Assembly: GCF_003254295.1 (NCBI RefSeq)
Contig: NZ_QKZO01000011.1
Coordinates: forward strand, 62,001-126,000
Source of the DNA: Rhodobacter capsulatus
Lineage (GTDB): Bacteria; Pseudomonadota; Alphaproteobacteria; Rhodobacterales; Rhodobacteraceae
DNA length: 64,000 nucleotides
Reading direction: 5' to 3'
Shown in pieces: positions 10,320 to 19,303 of this stretch (position 1 is the stretch's first letter; each line of letters opens with the position of its first letter). Under the pieces are notes generated by a model. That model saw only the letters and a list, made by a program, of their open reading frames with translations, was not told the DNA's origin and ran no database searches. A program made the translations under genes and the position numbers.

Positions 10320-11369
10320 ATGGACCGGATCAACTGGGCCAGCGCGCCGTGGAGTGACGCCGAGCCGCTCGAATGCGCGATGGTGGTGCCCGAAACCGCC
10401 GATACCGCCACGATCACCTTCCGCGCGCCTTCGGGCGCGTGGTTCGACTACCTGCCCGGGCAGTTCCTGACGCTGGATCTGCCGGTGCCGGGCCAGCCGG
10501 TCAGCCGGACCTATACGATCTCGTCTTCACCCTCGCGGCCCCTGTCGCTGTCGGTGACGGTGAAGGCGCAGCCCGGGTCGGTGGGGTCACGCTGGCTGAT
10601 CGACGCGCTGAAACCGGGGATGCGGCTGCGGGCGCATGGGCCTGCGGGCGATTTCAGCCTGCGCCAGCATCCGGCGCGCAAATATCTGTTCATCTCGGCG
10701 GGCTCGGGCATCACACCGATGATGTCGATGACGACCTGGGCCTGGGACAGCGGCGAGATGCCCGACATCGTCTTTGTCCATGCAGCGCGGCGGCCCTCCG
10801 ACATCATCTTCCGCCCCCGGCTGGAACAATTCGCGGCGCGGGTGCCGGGGTTGCAGCTGCGCTTCACGGTGGAAGAGGTCGAGCCTTTCAGCGTCTGGCA
10901 CGGCTTTCGCGGGCGGCTCAACCAGATCATGCTGGGGCTGATGGCGCCGGATTATCTGGAACGCGAGGTGTTCTGTTGCGGCCCCGAGCCCTTCATGCGC
11001 TCCGTCAAGGACAGCCTCGCGGCGCTGGGCTTCGACCTTACCCGCTATCATCAGGAAAGCTTCGGCCCGCCCGAGATCGCGCCCGAAACGGTGCCCGAGA
11101 CCACGGAGGCCGCCGAGATCCGCTTCACCGCCTCGGGCGTCAGCACCGCTTGCGCGCCGGGCGAAACCGTGCTGGCGGCGGCGAAACGGGCGGGGCTGAA
11201 CATCCCCTCGGGCTGCAACTTCGGTCTTTGCGGCACCTGCAAGGTGCGCAAGACCGCGGGCGAGGTGCAGATGCTGCACAACGGCGGGATCTCTGAAGAC
11301 GATATCGCCGCGGGCTATATCCTGGCCTGCTGTTCGCGTCCCTCGGGCAAGGTGGCGGTCGAGATCTGA
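10320..11369 (+). CDS. gbcB: Rieske oxygenase reductase (FAD/NAD domain plus 2Fe-2S ferredoxin)
   Basis: The 349-residue electron-transfer partner of the preceding oxygenase starts with an FAD-binding domain (RTYTISSSP near residues 62-70). An NAD-binding domain follows, with SAGSGITPMMSM and CCGPEPFM. It ends in a plant-type [2Fe-2S] ferredoxin domain with CNFGLCGTCK near residues 299-308 and a fourth Cys in the ACCSRP segment. Domain order FAD-NAD-Fe2S matches GbcB. The 3-nt gap to the oxygenase gene implies one transcript, controlled by the cobalamin riboswitch. Confidence 0.87.
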   Translation: MDRINWASAPWSDAEPLECAMVVPETADTATITFRAPSGAWFDYLPGQFLTLDLPVPGQPVSRTYTISSSPSRPLSLSVTVKAQPGSVGSRWLIDALKPGMRLRAHGPAGDFSLRQHPARKYLFISAGSGITPMMSMTTWAWDSGEMPDIVFVHAARRPSDIIFRPRLEQFAARVPGLQLRFTVEEVEPFSVWHGFRGRLNQIMLGLMAPDYLEREVFCCGPEPFMRSVKDSLAALGFDLTRYHQESFGPPEIAPETVPETTEAAEIRFTASGVSTACAPGETVLAAAKRAGLNIPSGCNFGLCGTCKVRKTAGEVQMLHNGGISEDDIAAGYILACCSRPSGKVAVEI

Positions 11370-11444
11370 CCGCCGCCCCTGGCCCGCGGCAAAGCTGTTT
11401 CGAGAGGACGGCCGGGGCGTCATCGGGGCGAAGCCCCGGCGCGC

Positions 11445-12566
11445 TCAGGCCGTCAGCGGGTGCACCGTCGTTCCGGCCCGCAGCATCTCGACACTGTCGC
11501 GCAGGGCCTCCTGCGGCAGATCCCGCCCGATGATCACGATGCGGCTTTTGCGGTCGCTGCCGGTCCAGCGCGCCAGCCGCACCGGCGGATCGACGATATG
11601 CTGCACGCCGTGGATCACATAGGGCGTGTCGATCCCCTCGGCCCAGAGCACCGCCTTGAGCCGCAGGATCTCTGCGCCACGGGTGGCCAAGAGCGTCTCC
11701 AGCCAGAGATCGAGCATCACCGGGTGGATCGGCGTATCGATCACCATCGAGACCGAGCTGATGCGGTCGTCATGCCGCGACGGCGGCGGCATCGCGCCGT
11801 GCAGGGCCGGTCTGGCCGCGGGAAGGCCGAAAAGCCCATGCGTCGGGCCCTCGGGCTGGGCGACGGGCGCGGGGAGGAGAGTGGGCGCAGGGAGGAGAGT
11901 GGGCGTCAGCGGCGCCTTGATCCAGGCTCCCGCCGCGGGCAGGGGGGCGCCGGTCTCGGGGGCGCCGTGGCCGAACAGCGCGGCCAGCGGCAGCTGGCCC
12001 GGCCGAGCCTGCAACAGCCTGGCGCCGGGGGCAAGCGCCGCCAGACGCGCGCTCAGCCGGGCGATGTCGAAGGGGCGGGCCAGATCGGTCTTGGTCAGCA
12101 CCAGCACATCGGCCATCGCCACCTGCTGCACGCTTTCAAAGCCTGCATCAAGCGTCGCCGCCCCGTTCACCGCATCGCAAACGGTGATCACCCCATCCAG
12201 CCGCAGCCTGCCGCGCAGCTGCGGCGCCACGACCAGCGTGTGCAGGATCGGCGTCGGATCGGCAAGGCCGGTGGTCTCGATCACGATGCGCGCAAAGGCG
12301 AGATCGCCCCGGTCACGCCGGTCGAGCAGCCCCTCCAGCGCCGTCACCAGATCGCCGCGCACCGTGCAGCAAAGGCAGCCCGAGGCGAGCAGCACGGTTT
12401 CCTCGGTCGTGCCGACGATCAGGTCGTGATCCAGCCCGACATCGCCGAATTCATTCACCACCACCGCGATCCGCCCCGACGAGGCATCGGCCAGCAGCGC
12501 ATTGAGCAAGGTGGTCTTGCCGGCGCCAAGGTAGCCGGTCAGAAGCGTCAGGGGGATGCGGGTCAT
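11445..12566 (-). CDS. COG0523 (CobW/ZigA-like) GTPase, probable zinc metallochaperone
   Basis: The 373-residue G3E GTPase has Walker A GYLGAGKTTLLN at residues 9-20, the family metal-binding motif GCLCC, IVIETTGLADP, and LTKTDL for guanine specificity. A Pro-rich linker containing LLPAPTLLPAP is encoded by a short direct repeat. The C-terminal CobW domain follows. Although it sits beside cobalamin genes, its promoter carries a Zur-type palindrome 14 nt from the start codon and no riboswitch. That favours zinc-starvation induction over a role in cobaltochelatase. The start is taken at MTRIPL with ATGAGG as ribosome site; further in-frame starts upstream would read through the operator. Confidence 0.85.
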   Translation of the reverse strand: MTRIPLTLLTGYLGAGKTTLLNALLADASSGRIAVVVNEFGDVGLDHDLIVGTTEETVLLASGCLCCTVRGDLVTALEGLLDRRDRGDLAFARIVIETTGLADPTPILHTLVVAPQLRGRLRLDGVITVCDAVNGAATLDAGFESVQQVAMADVLVLTKTDLARPFDIARLSARLAALAPGARLLQARPGQLPLAALFGHGAPETGAPLPAAGAWIKAPLTPTLLPAPTLLPAPVAQPEGPTHGLFGLPAARPALHGAMPPPSRHDDRISSVSMVIDTPIHPVMLDLWLETLLATRGAEILRLKAVLWAEGIDTPYVIHGVQHIVDPPVRLARWTGSDRKSRIVIIGRDLPQEALRDSVEMLRAGTTVHPLTA

Positions 12567-12580
12567 GCTGGCCTCATGAT

Positions 12581-12595
12581 TGTTATAATGTAACA
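12581..12595. promoter_or_regulatory. Zur-type operator
   Basis: TGTTATAATGTAACA has 5-bp arms TGTTA/TAACA around an AT-rich centre, closely matching alphaproteobacterial Zur boxes as I know them. It ends 14 nt upstream of the COG0523 GTPase start codon, so bound Zur would block the promoter. Confidence 0.7.
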
Positions 12596-12735
12596 TATAC
12601 GAGGCCGCGGGGCAGGGCGCAACACCTCGGGCGGCGGGGCCGGGTCCGCAGCGCAGGCCCGCAGGGCTCCACGCCCGAAGGCTTGCCCTTTCCGCCGCGC
12701 CGGGCGATGCTCGCGCAGCCCAAAGGAGCCTGCCC

Positions 12736-13524
12736 ATGAGTTTCACCCTTGCCACCTGGAACATCAACTCGGTCCGCCTGCGCGAGGCGCTGGTGTGCAA
12801 GCTGATGACCGAGGAGGCCCCCGACGTGCTCTGCCTGCAGGAATGCAAGAGCCCGGTCGACAAGATCCCCTTCGCCGCCTTTGCCGCGCTGGGCTACCGC
12901 TATCACGTCGCGCGCGGGCAAAAGGGCTACAACGGCGTCGCGATTCTTTCGAAACTGCCGATGGTCGAGGCGGGGGCGGGCGATTACGCCAACCTTGGCC
13001 ATGCCCGCCACATCGCCGGGCGGCTGGAAAACGGCGTCACCATCCACAATTTCTACGTCCCCGCGGGGGGCGACATCCCGGACCGGGCGGAAAACGAGAA
13101 ATTCGGCCAGAAGCTCGATTTCCTCACCCATATGCGCGACGATTTCCACGCCCAGCGGCCGGACCGGGCGATCCTGGTCGGCGATCTGAACATCGCGCCG
13201 CGCGAAGATGACGTCTGGAATCACAAGGCGCTGCTGAAGATCGTCTCGCATACGCCGATCGAGGTCGCGCATCTGGCCGCGGCGCAAGACGCGGGCGGCT
13301 GGGTCGATGTCACCCGCGCCGATATCCCCGCGGGTCCGCTCTATTCCTGGTGGTCTTACCGCTCGCCCGACTGGGACGGCGCCGACAAGGGCCGCAGGCT
13401 GGATCACATCTGGGCCACGCCCGACATCGCGGGCGCGGCCCACGGCAGCCGGATCCTGCGCGCCGCGCGCGGCTGGGAGCAGCCCTCGGACCATGCCCCG
13501 GTCTTTGCCAGCTTCGATCTTTGA
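12736..13524 (+). CDS. xthA: Exodeoxyribonuclease III / AP endonuclease
   Basis: This 262-residue Mg-dependent enzyme cleaves DNA at abasic sites in base-excision repair. Motifs of the exonuclease-endonuclease-phosphatase fold are LATWNINSVR at the N-terminus, CLQECK (metal Glu), GDLNIAPRE (catalytic Asp-Asn), and RLDHIWAT plus PSDHAPV at the C-terminus (Asp-His). Length is normal for the family. The start codon is preceded by AAAGGAG. It points away from the COG0523 gene. Confidence 0.96.
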   Translation: MSFTLATWNINSVRLREALVCKLMTEEAPDVLCLQECKSPVDKIPFAAFAALGYRYHVARGQKGYNGVAILSKLPMVEAGAGDYANLGHARHIAGRLENGVTIHNFYVPAGGDIPDRAENEKFGQKLDFLTHMRDDFHAQRPDRAILVGDLNIAPREDDVWNHKALLKIVSHTPIEVAHLAAAQDAGGWVDVTRADIPAGPLYSWWSYRSPDWDGADKGRRLDHIWATPDIAGAAHGSRILRAARGWEQPSDHAPVFASFDL

Positions 13525-13591
13525 ACGGCGCCCCTTGGCGCGGCCCGGGCGGCGGCGCATATAGGGGCAAAGATCCAAAATGAGGACCTCC

Positions 13592-14503
13592 ATGTTCGGA
13601 ACCGACACGAAACCCGCGCAAACGTTCGTCAAGGATGTCACTGAAACCACCTTCATGGCCGAGGTGGTCGATGCCTCGATGGCCGTTCCGGTCATCGTCG
13701 ATTTCTGGGCGCCCTGGTGTGGCCCCTGCAAGACGCTTGGGCCGCAGCTGGAAGCCGCCGTCAACGCGCTCAAGGGGCGTGTGGTGATGGCCAAGATCAA
13801 CGTCGACGAGAACCAGCGTCTGGCGCAGGTGCTGGCGCAGCAGGGCCTGCCGCTGCAATCGATCCCGACCGTCGTCGCCTTTTATCAGGGCCGCCCGGTT
13901 GACATGTTCCAGGGCGCCGTTCCCGCCTCGCAGGTCAAGGCCTTTGTCGAGAAGCTGGCCGGTCTTGCGGGCGACGGCGGCCTGGGCGAGGCCCTCGCCG
14001 CGGCGGAAGAAATGCTGGCCGAAGGCGCGGCGGTCGACGCCGCCGAGACCTTCGCCGCGATCCTGGGCGAAGAGCCCGAGAATGCCGAAGCCTACGGCGG
14101 CCTTGTGCGGGCGCATCTGGCGGCGGGCAATCTGGAGCAGGCCGAGCTGATCCTGGCGGGCGCGCCCGCGAAGATCGCGACCGCAGCTCCGGTCGAAGCC
14201 GCCCGGGCGCAGCTGGCGCTGGCGAAACAGGCCGCGAAGGCCGGGCCGCTCGATGAGCTGAAAGCGAAGCTGACCGCCGATCCGGACGACCATCAGGCCC
14301 GCTTCGATCACGCCACCGCGCTGCATGCGGCAGGTCAGGTCGAAGAGGCGGTCGAAGAGCTGCTGGAGCTGTTCCGCCGCGACCGCGACTGGAACGAGGG
14401 CGCGGCGAAGACGCAGCTTTTCACCATCTTCGACAGCCTCAAGCCCGCAGATCCGATCGCGGTCAAAGGACGGCGGCGTCTGTCGTCGATGATATTTGCC
14501 TGA
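13592..14503 (+). CDS. Thioredoxin-TPR co-chaperone (YbbN/CnoX-like)
   Basis: The 303-residue protein has a thioredoxin domain at residues 10-115 with active site WCGPCK, then a helical TPR-like C-terminal half rich in Ala, Glu and Leu. YbbN/CnoX proteins hold oxidised substrates and hand them to GroEL or DnaK. Both active-site cysteines are present, unlike E. coli CnoX, so reductase activity is possible. The start is set at MFGTDT because TGAGGA precedes it by 6 nt; an ATG 12 nt upstream overlaps this ribosome site. A weak promoter (TTGGCG, 17 nt, CATATA) may lie upstream. Confidence 0.9.
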   Translation: MFGTDTKPAQTFVKDVTETTFMAEVVDASMAVPVIVDFWAPWCGPCKTLGPQLEAAVNALKGRVVMAKINVDENQRLAQVLAQQGLPLQSIPTVVAFYQGRPVDMFQGAVPASQVKAFVEKLAGLAGDGGLGEALAAAEEMLAEGAAVDAAETFAAILGEEPENAEAYGGLVRAHLAAGNLEQAELILAGAPAKIATAAPVEAARAQLALAKQAAKAGPLDELKAKLTADPDDHQARFDHATALHAAGQVEEAVEELLELFRRDRDWNEGAAKTQLFTIFDSLKPADPIAVKGRRRLSSMIFA

Positions 14504-14523
14504 ACGCGGGGGCGGGCTATCTG

Positions 14524-15168
14524 ATGCGGATGATCAAACCCAGTGACCTGCCTGCCCAGATCCCGCTCTTCCCGCTTCCGGGGGCGCTTTTGCTGCCCCG
14601 GGGGCGGCTGCCGCTCCATATCTTCGAACCGCGCTATTTGCAGATGATCGAAGACTGCATGGCGACCCCGCAACGGCTGATCGGCATGATCCAGCCCTGC
14701 AAGGGCCGCGACGGTGCGCAAAAGCTCTCCGCCATCGGCTGCGCCGGACGGCTGACCGGCTTTTCCGAAACCGAGGACGGCCGCTACATGATCACGCTTT
14801 CGGGCGTGTCGCGGTTCCGGCTGCAGCGCGAAATCGCGGGCAGCTGCCCCTATATCCGCGCCGAGATCGGCTGGACCGATTTTCCGCGCGACATCGGCAA
14901 CCCCGAACATGACCCGGGTTTCGACCGCGACGGGCTTCTGGACCTGCTCGGCCGCTATCTGCACAGCCAGGGTCTTGATACCGACTGGGAGGCGCTCAAG
15001 GATGCCGAGGATGAATTCCTGATCAACGCGCTCTCGATGCTTCTGCCCTTCGAACCCGAGGACAAGCAGGCGCTTTTGGAAGCCCCCAGCCTGCCGACCC
15101 GGCGCGAAACCCTTGTGACGCTGATGGAATTCGCGCTGCACGGCAACATCGAGGAGCGGCCGCAATGA
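14524..15168 (+). CDS. LON substrate-binding domain protein
   Basis: The 214-residue protein consists only of a LON N-terminal (LAN/PUA-like) domain: [19 protein letters not shown] followed by [11 protein letters not shown], the family hallmark. It lacks the AAA and protease domains of Lon, so it is a stand-alone family member of unknown client. It follows the CnoX-like gene by 20 nt and overlaps the next gene by 4 nt, suggesting a small protein-quality-control operon. Confidence 0.9.
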   Translation: MRMIKPSDLPAQIPLFPLPGALLLPRGRLPLHIFEPRYLQMIEDCMATPQRLIGMIQPCKGRDGAQKLSAIGCAGRLTGFSETEDGRYMITLSGVSRFRLQREIAGSCPYIRAEIGWTDFPRDIGNPEHDPGFDRDGLLDLLGRYLHSQGLDTDWEALKDAEDEFLINALSMLLPFEPEDKQALLEAPSLPTRRETLVTLMEFALHGNIEERPQ

Positions 15169-15377
15169 CCGAAAGCCTGCCGCAGCTTGCCCCCGAGGCC
15201 GAGCGCGGCGGCTTTGACCGGCGCATGCTGGAGGCGCTGGTCTGCCCGCTGACGCAGGCGCCGCTGCAGTATGATGCGGAACGGCAGGAGCTGGTGTCAA
15301 AGGCCGCGGCGCTGGCCTTTCCGATCCGCCGCGGCATTCCGATCATGCTGGTCGACGAGGCCCGGCCGCTCGACTAG
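15165..15377 (+). CDS. Trm112/UPF0434 family small protein
   Basis: The 70-residue protein has the typical [25 protein letters not shown] start and a C-terminal [14 protein letters not shown] segment. The family is related to eukaryotic Trm112, an activator of methyltransferases; only one Cys remains here, so it cannot form the full zinc site. It is translationally coupled to the LON-domain gene and converges, with 4 nt overlap, on the UbiH-like gene. Confidence 0.9.
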   Translation: MTESLPQLAPEAERGGFDRRMLEALVCPLTQAPLQYDAERQELVSKAAALAFPIRRGIPIMLVDEARPLD

Positions 15378-16600
15378 ATCTGCCGCCCCTGCAGCAGTTT
15401 CGGCTGCGGACCCGAGATCCCGGCCGCCTGCCGCATGAAGCCGCGCCGCAGCGGGCCGATCGCCTGAACCAGCCCCATGCCCAGATCGCGCCCCGCCCGC
15501 AGCAGCGGATTGTCGTTCGAAAAGAGCTTGTTGACCGTGTCCATGCCGAGTGCGAGCGTGGTGGCATCAAAGCGCCGCCACAGCTGATAGCGTTCGAGCG
15601 TGTGGATCGAGCCGATATCCTCGCCCCGCCGCATCGCGCCGATCAGCACCTCGGCCAAGGCCGCGACATCGCGCAGGCCCAGGTTCAGCCCCTGACCGGC
15701 AATCGGATGCACCCCATGCGCCGCATCGCCCACCAGCGCCACCCGGTCTGCCGCATAGGCCCTGGCCAGCGTCAGGTTCAAAGGATAGCTGAAGCGCGGC
15801 CCGACAAGGCTGATCTTGCCCAGAAAATCGCCAAAGCGCGGCCGCACCAGTTCCATGAAATCATCATCCGACAGTTTCGCGATCACGGCGGCATTCGCGT
15901 CCGTCTCGCTCCAGACGATCGAGGAGCGATTGCCGGTCAGGGGCAGGATCGCCAAGGGCCCGTTCGGCATGAACAGCTGATAGGCGATGCCGTCGTGCGG
16001 TTTTTCATGCGCCAGCGCCGCGACAAGGGCGGTTTGGCCGTAGCCCCAGCCCTCGCGCCCGATCCCGGCGCGTTCGGCCACGCCCGAGCGGCGCCCGTCC
16101 GCCCCGATCAGCACCCGGCCCGAGAGGCTTTCGCCATTCGAAAGCGTCACCCGGATCGCGCCGGGCAGAACGTCTTGCGCCACGACCGAGGTTTCGGAGA
16201 TCAGCGTGATGCGCGGGTTCGCCTCCATTGCGGCCAGAAAGGCGCGATACAGGAAGCGGTCCTCCAGCATGTAGCCGACCGGCTTCTGATCCAGCTCGCG
16301 GCTGTCGAAATGCAGAAAGAACGGCGCGGCCCCTTCGCCCGGGCGGCCGTCGAAGGCCTTCACATCGTTGATCGGCTGCGCCTGCGCGGCCACCGCGGGC
16401 CAGAGCCCGAGCGCGGCCAGCAATTTCTGCGACGCCAGCGCCAGCGCATAGGCGCGGCCGTCAAAGGCGTCCTCGGCGCGGCGCGTCGCGGGGGCGGCGT
16501 CGATCACGGTGACGGAAAGGCCCGCGCCCGCAAGGGCAAGGGCAAGCGCGGGGCCATTCAGACCACCGCCGGCGATGAGAACGTCGTGAACATGTGTCAT
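15374..16600 (-). CDS. UbiH/COQ6-type FAD-dependent hydroxylase (ubiquinone biosynthesis)
   Basis: The 408-residue class A flavin monooxygenase has the dinucleotide motif [15 protein letters not shown] at residues 6-20, the GADGRRSGV motif near residue 170, and [24 protein letters not shown] near 290, the signature of UbiH/UbiF/VisC proteins. These hydroxylate the quinone ring during ubiquinone synthesis; which ring position this one acts on cannot be told from sequence. The frame remains open far upstream as an artefact of GC-rich antisense DNA; the start is set at MTHVHD, where homology begins. Confidence 0.9.
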   Translation of the reverse strand: MTHVHDVLIAGGGLNGPALALALAGAGLSVTVIDAAPATRRAEDAFDGRAYALALASQKLLAALGLWPAVAAQAQPINDVKAFDGRPGEGAAPFFLHFDSRELDQKPVGYMLEDRFLYRAFLAAMEANPRITLISETSVVAQDVLPGAIRVTLSNGESLSGRVLIGADGRRSGVAERAGIGREGWGYGQTALVAALAHEKPHDGIAYQLFMPNGPLAILPLTGNRSSIVWSETDANAAVIAKLSDDDFMELVRPRFGDFLGKISLVGPRFSYPLNLTLARAYAADRVALVGDAAHGVHPIAGQGLNLGLRDVAALAEVLIGAMRRGEDIGSIHTLERYQLWRRFDATTLALGMDTVNKLFSNDNPLLRAGRDLGMGLVQAIGPLRRGFMRQAAGISGPQPKLLQGRQI

Positions 16601-16678
16601 GCGCCCAATATGGCGCGGGCGGCGGGATTGTCCATTGCCTGCGCGCCCGTTAGCCTGTGCAAAACGAAGGGGGTTGCG

Positions 16679-17995
16679 ATGCTGGAACGGTTCTGGTCGG
16701 CCACCACGCAGGGGCAGGCGATGGCGGAAGGCAGGCTTGATCCTGTCGAGATGGTCGAGGCCTATCTGGACGCCGCCGCGGGGCGCAGCGATGTCTACGC
16801 CCGGCTGCCCCCCGAACGCGCCCGGTCCGAGGCGATGGCGGCGCGGACCCGGCTGCGGGACGGTCTGGCGCGCGGGCCTTTGGACGGCGTCGCGCTGAGC
16901 TGGAAGGATCTGTTCGACACGGCGGGGATCGCGACCGAGGCGGGCTCGCAGCTGCTGGCGGGCCGGGTGCCCGAAGCGGATGCCGCGGTGCTGCAGGCGG
17001 CGACGCTGATGGGCAGCGTCTGTCTGGGCAAGACCCACATGACGGAACTGGCCTTCTCCGGGCTTGGGATCAATCCGATGACTGCGACGCCGCCGAATGC
17101 GGTGACCGCGGGTCTGGCGCCGGGCGGGTCGAGTTCCGGCGCGGCGGTCTCGGTCAAACTGGGTCTGGCGGCGGCGGCGGTGGGCTCGGATACCGGCGGC
17201 TCGGTGCGGATCCCGGCGGCGTGGAATGATCTGGTCGGGTTGAAGACGACCGCGGGGCGGGTCTCGACCGCGGGCGTCGTGCCGCTTTGCAAGCGCTTCG
17301 ACACGGTGGGGCCGCTGGCGCGCACGGTCGAGGATTGCGCGCTGGTTCTGGCGGCGATCGAGGGCCGCACCGCCCCCGATCTGCGCGGGGCGACGCTGTC
17401 GGGCACGCGGCTTCTGGTGCTCGACGGGCTGCCCTTTGCCTCTGCGCGCGCGGTGCCGGTGCGCGGGTTCGAAGCCGCCGTGACCCGGCTGGAAAAGGCG
17501 GGTGCAAGGATCGAACGCCGCGTGCTGCCGATGCTGGAACCGGCCATGGACCTGTCCGGCACTCTTTTCGCCCCCGAGGCTTACGGGCTCTGGGCCGAGG
17601 TGATCGAGGCCGCGCCCGAAAAGATGTATCCGGTGACCCTGCAGCGCTTTCGCGGCGGGGCCGGCATCGCCGCGGCGGATTACGTCAAGGCCTGGGATGA
17701 TCTTGCGCGCTACCGGGCCGAGTGGCAGGCGGCGGTGGCGGGCTATGATGCCGTGCTTGTCCCGACCGCGCCGATCCTGCCGCCCGATGCGGCGCGTCTG
17801 CTGACCGATCCGGCCTATTTCGCCGCCGAAAACCTCCTCGCCTTGCGCAACACCCGCATCGCCAACATCTTCGGCCTGTGCGCGCTGACCCTGCCCACGG
17901 CCGAGCCGATGTGCGGGATTTCCCTGATCGGCAAGCCGATGCAGGAAGCCGCGCTCTGCCGTCTGGGCCTTGCGGCCGAGGCGGCGCTTGGCTGA
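16679..17995 (+). CDS. Amidase-signature family hydrolase
   Basis: The 438-residue protein has the amidase-signature catalytic residues: Lys in LSWKDLFDTAG near residue 77, cis-Ser and nucleophile Ser in GGSSSGAAVS and GSDTGGSVRIPAAW (about residues 145-185). It is not GatA in context, since gatB and gatC are absent. Substrate is unknown. It is transcribed divergently from the UbiH-like gene with about 80 nt between the starts. Confidence 0.88.
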   Translation: MLERFWSATTQGQAMAEGRLDPVEMVEAYLDAAAGRSDVYARLPPERARSEAMAARTRLRDGLARGPLDGVALSWKDLFDTAGIATEAGSQLLAGRVPEADAAVLQAATLMGSVCLGKTHMTELAFSGLGINPMTATPPNAVTAGLAPGGSSSGAAVSVKLGLAAAAVGSDTGGSVRIPAAWNDLVGLKTTAGRVSTAGVVPLCKRFDTVGPLARTVEDCALVLAAIEGRTAPDLRGATLSGTRLLVLDGLPFASARAVPVRGFEAAVTRLEKAGARIERRVLPMLEPAMDLSGTLFAPEAYGLWAEVIEAAPEKMYPVTLQRFRGGAGIAAADYVKAWDDLARYRAEWQAAVAGYDAVLVPTAPILPPDAARLLTDPAYFAAENLLALRNTRIANIFGLCALTLPTAEPMCGISLIGKPMQEAALCRLGLAAEAALG

Positions 17996-18112
17996 AAAGT
18001 CACAATCCCGCTCGCCCAATGGCGCAGCAGATGCGCTTTTTCTGGACGTGACCCGCAAGCTTGGGTAGTTTTGCCGCAAACGGGGCGAAACGACCCCGGA
18101 GATGAGGCATAG

Positions 18113-19291
18113 ATGGAGTTTCCCGAGCGGTTTGCGAACCTGCCCGAATATGCGTTCCCGCGGTTGCGGACGCTGCTCGACCACCTGAAACCGGGGGGCG
18201 AGCCTGTTGCCATGACCATCGGCGAGCCGCGCCACCCGATGCCCGATTTCGTCGGGCCGGTGCTGGCGCAAAGCCTGTCCGAATTCGGTCAGTATCCCGC
18301 CAATGACGGCACGCCCGCGCTTTTGGCGGCGATTTCCGGCTGGCTGGGGCGGCGTTACGGCGTCGAGGTGGCGGAAAACCGGCTGATGGTGCTGAACGGC
18401 ACGCGCGAGGGGCTGTTCAACGCCGCCATTGCGCTGTGCCCCGAAACCAAGCGCGGCAAGCGCCCGGTCATTCTGGTGCCGAACCCGTTCTATCAGGTCT
18501 ATGCCGTCGCCGCCGCGACCGTGGGCGCCGAGGTGGTCTTCGTTCCGGCGAGCGAGGAGACCGGCTTCCTGCCCGATTACGAAAGCCTGCCCGCCGAGAT
18601 CCTCGACCGCACTACGATCGCTTATCTCTGCTCGCCCGCCAATCCGCAGGGTTCGGTCGCCGGACGCGATTATCTGGCCCGGCTGCTCGCCTTGGCGGAA
18701 AAGCATGATTTCCGGCTGTTTTCCGACGAATGCTATTCCGAGCTTTGGCGCAATGCCCCGCCGCCCGGCGCGATCGAAGTCGCCGCCGAGACCGGCACCG
18801 ATCCCGAGCGGGTGGTGATCTTTCATTCGCTCTCGAAACGCTCGAACCTGCCCGGGCTGCGATCGGGCTTTTGTGCCGCCGGTCCGCAGGCGATGCAGCG
18901 CATAAGGCAGCTGCGCGCCTATGCCGGGGCGCCCTTGCCGCAGCCGATCCAGCGCGTCTCGGAACGCGCCTGGGCCGACGAGACGCATGTGGTCGAAAAC
19001 CGCGCGCTTTATGCGGAAAAATATGCCGATGCCGCGGAAATCTTCAGCGGTGTCAACAGCTTCCGTCTGCCCGAGGGCGGCTTCTTCCTGTGGTTGCCGG
19101 TCGAGAACGGCGCGGAAGCGGCGGTGAAGCTTTGGACCGAAACCGGGGTGCGTGTCCTGCCGGGGGCCTATCTGGCCCGCGACGTGGACGGCGAAAACCC
19201 CGGCAAGGGCTATATCCGGGTGGCCTTGGTCGCCCCGAGAGACGAAACGCGGCGCGGGCTGATCAGGCTGCGCGACTGCCTGTTCACGTAA
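18113..19291 (+). CDS. dapC: Class I/II aminotransferase, probable succinyldiaminopimelate aminotransferase
   Basis: The 392-residue fold-type I PLP enzyme has the PLP lysine in FHSLSKRSNLPGLRSGF near residue 243. It also has PANPQGSVAGRDY and a conserved C-terminal Arg segment (GYIRVALV). SLSKRSNLPGLRSG is typical of the DapC branch, which converts N-succinyl-2-amino-6-oxopimelate to succinyl-diaminopimelate in lysine and peptidoglycan synthesis. A dapE gene for the next step lies 21 kb away in this window. The start ATG follows GGAGATGAGG. Another aminotransferase specificity is possible. Confidence 0.8.
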   Translation: MEFPERFANLPEYAFPRLRTLLDHLKPGGEPVAMTIGEPRHPMPDFVGPVLAQSLSEFGQYPANDGTPALLAAISGWLGRRYGVEVAENRLMVLNGTREGLFNAAIALCPETKRGKRPVILVPNPFYQVYAVAAATVGAEVVFVPASEETGFLPDYESLPAEILDRTTIAYLCSPANPQGSVAGRDYLARLLALAEKHDFRLFSDECYSELWRNAPPPGAIEVAAETGTDPERVVIFHSLSKRSNLPGLRSGFCAAGPQAMQRIRQLRAYAGAPLPQPIQRVSERAWADETHVVENRALYAEKYADAAEIFSGVNSFRLPEGGFFLWLPVENGAEAAVKLWTETGVRVLPGAYLARDVDGENPGKGYIRVALVAPRDETRRGLIRLRDCLFT

Positions 19292-19303
19292 GGAGGGTTC
19301 AGC

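Noticed and set aside
11874-11910. Short direct repeat in the COG0523 gene as a mobile or regulatory repeat
   Set aside because: It is in frame and encodes a repeated Leu-Pro-Ala linker; simple slippage within a coding region explains it.
13525-13591. Regulatory hairpin before the CnoX-like gene
   Set aside because: The GC-rich inverted segments are weak and lack a T-run; only a poor promoter candidate remains.
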